Shown here in pieces: positions 56,309 to 64,000 of a stretch of DNA of 64,000 nucleotides (within the stretch, counting starts at the first letter, position 1; each line of letters starts with the position of its first letter). The position numbers and the translations under genes are program-made. Source of the DNA: Nigrospora sphaerica. Taxonomy: Eukaryota > Ascomycota > Sordariomycetes > Amphisphaeriales > Apiosporaceae. The notes under the pieces were generated by a model, which had not been told where the DNA came from, did no database searches, and saw only the letters and a program-made list of their open reading frames with translations. The DNA lies in NCBI GenBank assembly GCA_018287875.1, contig JAGVVL010000015.1, positions 1-64,000 of the forward strand. The letters run 5' to 3'.

Positions 56309-58428
56309 CTATTCAGATAGCAAAACCTCTCTCTCCTGCCCTTCCGACGTGGGCCTTCCAACTTGCCGGGTCCCGCAATGGTTGCTTTGGACTCCGACCT
56401 GCTCGACCTGCACGGTCGTAGAGTCAGGGTGGGTCATTCCCCGGCGCAAACGGACTTTGACTGTCCCGGCCACCGCCTCCAGCTGGGCGCTCGTCATGAG
56501 CTGGCCGTGGTCCAGGCTCACCGTCTCCAACGGATCGTAGCCCATTGACGCGGAAAGATTGTCCGGTTCCCAACCCGTAAAGTGGGACTTGTAGTAGAGA
56601 AGCGGCAGGGAATTACTTTTCCACACGGCCTCCTCCTTCCGGTACCGAACGCTGTGTACAATCATGCACGCCAGAACGGCGATATCGAGGGCGAGGAGGG
56701 CGATGGGAAGGATCAGCCATTCCCAGTCAATGTGCAAGTAGGCAACACGACGGACCGTCACGCCGCCTACCCGCTCTAAAGTCTCATTCGAGCGCATGTA
56801 GCCAAGTCGAATTCGATTCGTCATTGCCTTGGCAATTTCGTCAAAATGGTTGCTGATGGATTGTGGTGAGGCTCTCTTTTCCTCCCAGAACTTGTTTAGC
56901 CACCTGTGTGATGCAGATTTTGTCAGTGTTTCCATTTCCCATCTCATCACAAGCAGCCTCACCGGAGAGCTCACCATAGATCGGCGCACTCAACCCAACT
57001 TCCTTGTCGAAGGTTATAAGTACAACTGCCGTTCAGAAACTTGCCGTAAACTGCACCAATGAGGCCGTGGCCGAATCTGTCCATGCGAGTAATGCAGGAT
57101 TCAGGTACCAATTTTGCTGGATACTCGGGTCCCACACCAGGCATGAGAAGTCGGACTGTTTTGGTTTCCGGTGCTTGCGAAGCATTAGATGGTAAATAGA
57201 CTTCGCTTCCTATCTTGCAAGGTGATTGGATTGCGGTCAGGTTGTCGAGTCTGGGCATCGTTGGCGGGATTCCGAAAGCTTGCCCTTCGGCGTTGGCTCC
57301 GGTGTACTCTTCGAGGTCGGGCACTAAAGGCGTGCTATCCACAACAAATTCGGACAGCTTGTTATCTCGGACTTTGGCCGCATAGGATCGGAGACAAGGG
57401 TACAGGGAGCATGTGACTGCCACTGGAATGGTCGGTTCAACGTTACGGTGAGGATCTGGCTGACCCGGCGACAGTGCCAGGGTCAGAAGTGTGGTATTGA
57501 CGAATGCCCACTGGGTGAGGGCAATCTCTTCCTCGGTCATTGCCTTCGCTGCCCAGTCCGAGCTACTCATTGAGGAAACTGCCAGCCAGGGTTTGAAATC
57601 ACCAGAAGTTATCTGCACGCCGTTCGGGAGCGTGTAGTTCGATACGCGGGAACCTTCGGTTCCGTTCTTTCGGATTAACGAACTGACATCTGAGCAAGAG
57701 CTGCAAACCCCTAACGACGTATGTGTCACGTCGCTTTCAGGCGATAGAAACGGAAAGTCGCAGTTGGCTGTGGGGCATGTCCAATCGATGGCAAAGTCGT
57801 TGCTGGACGAGATGGAAACGGATTTGAAGATGTCACTTCGAGGACCGGGTAGGAGGCTCCACGTTATGAAATCGGCCTTCGCGAGTGTCCTATAAAAGAA
57901 TCCGGTTGAGTTCATGTTGTCGGAAACCGGAAGAGAAGCCGTGCCAAAGTCGGAAGGCACATTTCTGTACACGGTCTGAATCGACTGTTGCGCAAAGGGA
58001 CCGATAAGCAGGGACGAAACCAGGATGACGACGGGCAGGATAGCTAAAGGGTACCGGGTTACCACGATGGGTAAAAGCTTGAGACTCCCCAGCAAGCTTC
58101 TGCTGCCGGCATCGAAGGACTGCATATGGCGAATCGGCCGACCAGCGACAGGCGCTGACCAGAACCATATCCATTTCTGCTGGCTAATGATCTCGGCGGC
58201 CGTGGACACCAAGCAGGCGCGAAAGAGAGTAGACAAGATGTTGATAAGGGTGTTGAGTGTGATTTGAAGACGCCACTCTTCTTCAAGCTGACCATTAACG
58301 CGTGTCAAAACGACAATTATTGCGGTTAAGAGGCTCGAGGAGGTCACAGAGGAAATGATCTCCCAGATCCAGGGCCCAAACACGTCGGTGTAAACACTTC
58401 CGTTGGAGCTTTCGGTTGGCTTCCCCAT
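56309..58428 (-). CDS. DUF3176-like fungal membrane protein, one intron
   Basis: Exon 1 58428-56975, intron 56974-56904 (71 bp; GTGAGC donor, CTGAC branch-like site, CACAG acceptor), exon 2 56903-56309; 682 residues. Start ATG at 58428 (MGKPTESSNG). The N-terminus matches the DUF3176 family by eye: FGPWIWEIISSVTSSSLL, LNTLINILSTLFRACLVSTA, ISQQKWIWFW, FDAGSRSLLGSLKLL, then a second TM segment LAILPVVILVSSLLIGPFAQ. A long extracytoplasmic-looking central part has several Cys (TCPTANCDF, CSSCSDV, CSLYPC) and Asn-X-Ser/Thr sites. The C-terminus has a last TM, WLILPIALLALDIAVLACMI, followed by WKSNSLPLLYY. Molecular role is unknown for the family. The gene is intact and has normal composition despite flanking RIP-decayed DNA. 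Confidence 0.88.
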
Positions 58429-59953
58429 TTTGTACTCTCCGAAGCCGACGGTTTTGGGTCAAATTGCCACCAGCGGTGTATGAAGAGGGAGAGAACGAAA
58501 TGCGCCACCATCGAAGGGGGAGCTGAGATAAAATACTGTCGAGCAGGGGTACTGCTTACTGTGGAGGCCCAACCCCTGCGAGCGGCTGAATTGGCGGGGT
58601 TAGGTCCTGGTGGGCGAGGCTACTGAGTGATTTCTCAACAGTCCTAGAAAATGGCGATTTTAGCGCCGACCCACCTATATAAGATAGGGATTACGCGAAG
58701 CCTTCTACTATAAGCACTTATTACGTATAGCACCCGGTCTCCCATATAAATTACCGCATGTGAGGAGTACTTTATATAGTCCCTGCTCTTAAATTTAGCC
58801 ACACCCTATAAAGGCCCTATAAGTGCGTCGATAACTGCTAATTCGAACACCTGCTAAGACGTACTCCTTTTTCGCACTGATTGAATTATTTATAGCATGG
58901 ACCACACCTTAAGCATATCTTTAAGCCTGACTTCAAGCCAGCCAGCCAGCTAGCTAGCAGTCCATCTAGCAATCTAGCGATCCTTCAGGCAGCGCCTCCT
59001 CGTTTGACAGCGCCCCGAAACCTCCTATAGGCCCTGCTAGCTCGGACGGGTCCTCCGAAAGCGACGAGGTTGAATTCAACCTCGTAAAAGAGGAAGACAA
59101 AGTTGAAGACAAAGAGTTACCCCTCCTAGTTAAGGGCACAGTGTGAGGGGTTACGCTCCGCAGCACTAGCAAAGAAAGCCGTACTATAACCTATTTTCTA
59201 GATAAGGAGGGGAAGAGGCTACGCACTCATGACTCCCTTATGAGTGTCCTATAATTAGGCCCCATGTCACGAGACATTAGTACAATCCGAAGGCAATGCT
59301 TTTAGCACGCACCTAGTTAATTAAAGGTATCTAAAATTAAAGAAGAGAGAGGAAGGAAGACGAACTATCCCGGTCCACTGAGATAGCAGGTGCCTCTAGG
59401 TGCCAGGTCTACCCCTCTACCGTAGGCTGCAGCAGCTGCTGCAGCCGCAGCTGCCCCCTCAATATCTAGGGCGTCACGTATCAATAACTCTCCATCGTCG
59501 ACAAACCAAACGAGAAAGAGAATTACTTAGAAGAGGTAACCGAGAATTATGGACGAATTTCTATTCTTACAGCGGTATAATATTTCGATATGAGTATATA
59601 AATATTAGAGTATAAAATATATAAACCACTTGTTATTCACTATTAGTAGGTACCACAGTTATCTAAATACATTCTTATTAAATAATGATTAAAAGGAGCT
59701 TAATTCTCTTTATTCCTCCTCACTTATAACTTTCGTATTTTACTCAAACTCTTTAGTAATTAATAAATCCCTCGTTTCTTAAAACATGACGGTTAGTGGC
59801 CAAAGTGTAAAGGGGCCCGAGTGGCGAGTGTTAAACTTACTTAATAAAAGCACCTTAGAACTTAGCCGCTAAAATCCCGCTCCTTTCTCTTTATGAGCCA
59901 TCTTCTCCTCCTGATCCCACCGTCTGCGGGCCCTCTGTAGGCATAACTGCCCC
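58429..59953. other. Promoter side of DUF3176-like gene, then decayed DNA
   Basis: 58429-58640 has normal composition and probably contains the promoter. From about 58680 the text is RIP-like. A broken frame on the plus strand at 58990-59230 reads GSASSFDSAPKPPIGPASS and LPLLVKGTV, a low-complexity acidic peptide of transposon-like character. Tandem CAGC/TAGC words occur at 58935-58980. No intact gene. Confidence 0.5.
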
Positions 59954-61012
59954 TTAAACCAGCATGATGTTCTGCTTTTCTATCGCATTGAATATCAAGA
60001 GGCCACCCCCAACTCTTGCATAAGTGAACCACATCCCGATACGGTAGTACGAACCATCAGATTTCCCGCTGGGATAGACAAGTAGGCCCCACGCGTCCCT
60101 CTCCGGATAGTTGCAGCAATAGGGGCAACTCAATATTGGTGGCTTTGTAGGGTACAGGTACGAGTATATCATCGCCCGATACATCGACCATATCCCTTGC
60201 GTACCCGTGATGTTCGTATCCGTGTTATCGGCCGTTGGGAGTTTGTCTTCGTAGCAAGTGCAGCAGCTAGACACGAGCATGAGCTGCAGCCCGTCCCCAT
60301 TAATGTCGACATCTGCCACCCCGCTGTTGCCGTCCTCTCCTGAATATAGGGAAGTCCAGTCCGTAACGATGTGCACCGGACGTCCTGGCACCGGCCAGTA
60401 TTTCCACACGGGCAATACGTGGCCGCCAGCCCGGAGGTATGCCACAGTCCGGCGCCCCGTCGACAGAAGCAGCAGCTTCGCCGCGACTTGTAGCGAGGCG
60501 TCGTCCAGGTGCCCGAACGGGTTGGCTCCGCGTACCTGCACATCAGCCGTCAGGAGGTCGTACTCCGGTCTCATATGAAACCGATAGCAGCATAAGGGTC
60601 TTCCCTCATCTTTGGAGATGGCAAAGTGGATGGGATGTTTCCGACTGGCCCAGCTCCATGTGGGCGCGGTAAACGATGTGGCGCTTCCCCCTTCTCCCGC
60701 CTGGCCCGTCATCGAACGTAGAGACCCCATCAGCTCTCGTAGGCTACGGGCTGGTAAGTGTTCTAGGTCCTTGCCGTACCATAGTAGCGTACAGTGAAGG
60801 TCCATTTTCCACAGGCCGGCCAGATACTCGTCGTCTTCCCAGCCCCACTCGTCCGGAGTGTGTTGCACGAACGCAGCGGTGGCCCCGGATAGGGCCGGGA
60901 AGACGTCGGCGTGGAAGGACAACTGCATCTCGGAGTATTGTTTGACTACCTGCTGCCACTCCAGTGGTCGGTCACAGCCGCGGCGCTCGTATATGTTAAT
61001 GTTAATGGGACT
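59954..61012 (-). pseudogene. HET-domain gene 2, 3' part
   Basis: The frame is open from 61012 to the stop at 59954. It begins near PLEWQQVVKQYSEMQLSF and continues HADVFPALSGATAAF, the conserved block that follows the HET domain in many HET proteins. Next come LWKMDLHCTLLWYGKD and APTWSWASRK, then a variable C-terminal domain ending NAIEKQNIMLV. Composition is normal. Upstream the frame stops at a TGA (61013-61015); an AG acceptor with ATTAAC words just upstream (about 60985-61005) could mean an intron. The matching HET domain lies at 62951-63670 on the same strand, beyond a pogo element, so I read the two as halves of one disrupted gene. Confidence 0.8.
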
Positions 61013-61639
61013 TCAAGTGGTACCACGACCGCCATAACCACCGGGACGCCGAAGTGCACTGTCCGTGTACCTCCTACGCACACGGGCGACAGGAGAAGGG
61101 GCCGCAGCATATGGTACACTGCCATGCGCTGCGCTCCACGATACACACGTGGCCCCGCCCCCCGAAGCCAGAAAAGAGACGGGACGGGACGGAATGGCCA
61201 GAGGACAGCTGGCCGATGCGACTACACAGGCTCGAACTGACCAGCTCAACTCGCCGAGACGCCTACTGGGCATGGCTCACACAGAACCCGCTCGAGTTCC
61301 AGAAGTTCTGTTAAACGACGCGGTATTTCGACCGTATCTGCCGTCCCTTTAGGGAGGTAGGAGAATGGTGCTGCATCGAGAGACGAGCGGAGTACGCAGC
61401 AGCGGACGCGTACGACTCGAGAGACGAAGAAGGTGAAGAACTAGAGATTGTCATCCCACAGGCGATGGTAAGGACGGCACGAAGACCGTAAGGGTCTGAA
61501 GACAAGAGTCCGTCTACCAGCGGCCACCGGCGATAACGGAAAGAAGTCACTTAGCAAAGGCTGAGACACGAAGGAACGAGTCGGGAGGATCGGACCGTAG
61601 CGACCACCGACTGCGATATGTTGAGTCCTAGAGACATGA
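61013..61639. other. Region between HET-2 3' part and pogo body
   Basis: Normal composition, but no frame clearly gives the missing middle of the HET protein or the N-terminus of the transposase. Short ORFs on both strands lack domains. The left end of pogo copy B should lie here or be lost; no AGTTAGAGGACCCCC end was found. Confidence 0.4.
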
Positions 61640-62950
61640 TTTGGCTCCTCAGTCGAGGTAATTCGCTCATGGTTCCGATATCTTCAGCTGCCGGAGATCC
61701 AGAAGGTGAAGCCGGCTAACCGCTACAACATAGATAAAGCAGGACTCCTAGAAGGTGCTGGATCGAACGGTCTAGTACTTGGAGGTTCGGGAAAACGCTC
61801 CGTACGAAAGAAACAGCCTGGTTCTTATGCTTGGACGTCCTTCATTGAATACATCTCCGCTTAAGGCCGTGTCCTGCCCTTATTGGTCATTTTTAAGGGC
61901 AAGACGGTTCAACAGCAATGGTTCCCGGTCGATTTAAGCCAATTTAAAGGCTGGCAGTTCATTGTAACCGAAAACGGATGGATTACAGATTAAACAGCGC
62001 TTGAGTGGCTCGAGAAAGTCTTTATCCCGAATACCGCCCCCGAGGACCTTTCCAAGTACCGCCTACTCGTTATAGACGGTCATAGTAGCTATATAACAAC
62101 TGATTTTATATATCAGTGCTTCTTTTATTATATTTACCTTCTTTTTCTACCCCCTTATACCTCTCATGTCCTCTAACCTCTCGATTTAGCCGTTTTCAAC
62201 GCTTTAAAATCGGCGTACCGGAAAGAGCTTGGATCTCTAACTTAGTTAACAGACTTAACGGTAGTTAACAAGCGGAATTTCCTTACTTGCTATCAGAAGG
62301 CTCGTTTAGCCGGGCTTACTAGTTAGAATATCCGGAATAGGTAGAAAGCAGCTGGTCTCTAACTGGTAAATATAGCTAAACCGCTTTTAAGCCGGAATTT
62401 AGTTTAAAATACGCACTAAACAGCACCCGATACAACAAAATCGAAGCAATCATACTTAAACAGACTCTTACTAATGCCTTAAAAGAGATCTTATACTTCT
62501 ACAGTGGTGTGGTCCACTCTAAAGAAGACGTCGGACTTTAAAGACCAAGTACAGCTTTCGAACCAGCTAGCGGAACACTTAACCACCTAACGGCTACTCT
62601 TCCGGAACATTCAAAAGGCCTTTAATAAAAAGAATGTCCAATTAGCTACTACTTAAAGGCAAATTCAGGCTCTCAAAGCTAGGATTGAGACTATAAGACC
62701 AAGGAAGAGGAAGAAGGTGGATTTAAGCCCTAATTCGAAGTTCGCGAACATTAAAGACATCCACCGGGCTCAGTTGGCGGTCGGGGAGATTGAAAGTGGT
62801 CTAGATAAAGAGAGCGATAGCGAAAGCCTAAGTGAGGCTGGTTTTTAGATTAGAGTTGTCATTAATCAAGGCTGCACTTGAAGTTCTATTGATAGGTTTG
62901 GTTTTAAGCGTGGTGTTGCTGGGGGGCCGAAATGGGGGTCCTCTAACTTA
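61640..62950 (+). mobile_element. pogo-type DDE transposase relic, copy B
   Basis: The best preserved copy: WFRYLQLPEIQKVKPANRYN, NIDKAGLLEG near 61715 (first catalytic Asp region), YAWTSFIEYIS, FKGWQFIVTENGWITD, LLVIDGHSSYITTDF near 62075 (second Asp), then LPPYTSHVL and PLDLAVFNALKSAYRKEL. Stops (TAA/TAG at Gln or Trp) and possible frameshifts make it inactive. Its right end GGGGGTCCTCTAACT joins TA at 62949-62950, immediately followed by HET-coding DNA. Left end missing. Confidence 0.88.
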
Positions 62951-63670
62951 GTGTATATCTCGCACATTTTGCTGCTTTGCATTTCCCAATCCTTTTTACT
63001 GTCTTGCATAATGCAGAGAGAATCAATCCATAGAAAACGTACTTTCAGCTTCTGGCACACGACCACAGCGTCGCGCATGACAGGCGACATAATGTTAAGA
63101 GGAATTCCAGCGAGAAACTTGCCCATATTCCTGCTCGTCAATTTCAAATGCTTCTTTGCGGCTTCGGGTGTGCCCCAGCAGTAGCTGAGGGCCATATAGC
63201 TGTTCTCGACTCCTTTAAACTTAGGGTATTTAGATCGCGTGATTTTGTTCAGCAGCCTCGGGCATGCCTCTAGACTGTCGCCTAGATCGATGAGTGGGGA
63301 GGGAACGAAGTCTGGAACCTGAGGGCGGCCTTTTTAATCAGGAGCGACCTTCTCTCGAACAAATGCCACATTTCTCTCCGTAAGAGGTTCGGGCTCAGGA
63401 ACGTCTTGATTTGGCAATAAGCATTTTATATCCGCAGATCAGGCTGCGTGGCTCGTGGAGTAGCATCTCACCTTTATGAGTTTCGATATGGAAAAAGATA
63501 CTCTTGAGTGTTCCGGAACGAGACGAATTACATTCCATGGCGACATATCGAGGACTGGAAGAATAACCTCCGTCATTGCGGTATGACGTCCGATAGACCT
63601 TGGTCCACACCGCGATGCAACCACCCTGCTCTCTATTTCCATGGCTTGCCTGCTCGAATTGGGATTGCAT
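62951..63670 (-). pseudogene. HET-domain gene 2, 5' part, cut by pogo insertion
   Basis: Minus-strand frame: DLGDSLEACPRLLNKITRSK, YMALSYCWGTPEAAKKH, RNMGKFLAGIPLNIMSPVM, RFLWIDSLCIMQDSKKDWEM, then SSKMCEIY, after which the pogo end begins (the frame runs into LEDPHFGPP of transposon origin). The motifs are those of the N-terminal half of the HET domain. An in-frame TAA lies at about 63333-63335 (CAA to TAA fits RIP). The ORF 63395-63670 (GGCIAVWTKVYRTSYRNDGG) is probably the preceding exon or frame-shifted N-terminal region. The true start may be beyond the window edge. Confidence 0.85.
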
Positions 63671-64000
63671 ACTTTCCTGTATAAGAGAACAAGTATTACA
63701 GCCTCTTATTTCGGACTCCCTACTAGGGAGGTCTGTTAGAACCTTGTAGACTGCACAAAGATAGGCAACACAGTATTCGTTGTCGGGTATAGGTCCTGTT
63801 CAAGTTGAAATATAAAAATCAGTTAGCTAGCAACTTCAAATCTGCCGCCGCATTGTGGGTACATGGAAATTTGTTCCCGGATTAATACTTGCCGGTTTTT
63901 TACCCTTAGAAGATCTTTCCCCTTTCTCGAATCGCTCAAACCCCCAGGAGCAGTATTGACAAATGGGATCGTGGGCACCGGTCGGAGAGATACGAAGCTC
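63671..64000 (-). other. Probable 5' end or promoter of HET gene 2
   Basis: Normal composition. The minus-strand reading is interrupted, and no start codon or splice site could be fixed. It could contain the first exon, continuing past the window. Confidence 0.4.

Noticed and set aside
60911..61352. Plus-strand ORFs of 86-109 codons at 60.9-61.35 kb
   Set aside because: No recognisable domain and low-complexity composition; partly antisense to HET gene 2.

Overview
The window is one chromosome end of a filamentous ascomycete (Pezizomycotina, most likely a Sordariomycete; species not determined). The evidence is a CCCTAA telomere at base 1, GC-rich telomere-linked helicase (TLH) genes, HET-domain genes, a DUF3176-like membrane protein with a short fungal intron, Gypsy, Copia-like and pogo-type transposons, and pervasive repeat-induced point mutation (RIP: C to T in CpA context). 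RIP has turned most repeats into AT-rich relics full of stop codons.

Layout. 1-56 is telomere. 57-9517 is subtelomere whose plus strand is nearly G-free and C/T-rich. It is interrupted only by short GC-rich cores (GGGCCAGCTGCGCACCG...TACGGTTACG), single or tandem, with a 12-unit array at 7.46-8.15 kb. A 1.8 kb segment occurs twice (about 1.7-3.5 and 5.6-7.5 kb), and the inner copy starts at an interstitial telomere tract (5626-5642). 9518-10082 is a solo LTR. 10432-15004 is a broken TLH gene (TLH1, minus strand, reading toward the telomere). 15005-16907 is AT-rich decay. 16908-18728 is an intact HET gene. 19393-23750 is a second TLH (TLH2, plus strand) with eleven in-frame TAG codons. 23751-25935 is subtelomeric DNA in inverted orientation. 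So 7.5-25.9 kb is a large inverted arrangement, subtelomere-TLH1-HET-TLH2-inverted subtelomere, that looks like the fossil of a second chromosome end.

25.9-45.7 kb is mainly transposon graveyard: a 77-bp hairpin, about 34 copies of a 75-bp satellite, a Gypsy integrase relic, solo LTRs, and one structurally complete 7.9 kb Gypsy element (35701-43606, minus strand, 301-bp LTRs, ATAT target duplication) whose primer-binding side carries the 3' two-thirds of a tRNA-Asn-like sequence. A pogo-type transposase relic with a nested insertion follows. 46-50 kb is less mutated and holds a seven-TM protein gene with one 53-bp intron and a small TM protein ORF. 50-55.3 kb is again repeats, including three solo LTRs of one family within 2.7 kb. 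56.3-58.4 kb is an intact DUF3176-like gene with a 71-bp intron. 59.95-63.7 kb is a second HET gene broken into two parts by a pogo-type element; its 5' end probably lies at or beyond the window edge.

Apparently intact protein genes: HET (16.9-18.7 kb), the seven-TM gene (47-48 kb) and the DUF3176-like gene (56.3-58.4 kb). All three are on the minus strand and lie in islands of normal base composition. Target-site duplications identify eleven or more separate insertions, so the history can be read in some detail. Homology statements come from reading and hand alignment inside the window; no database search was run.
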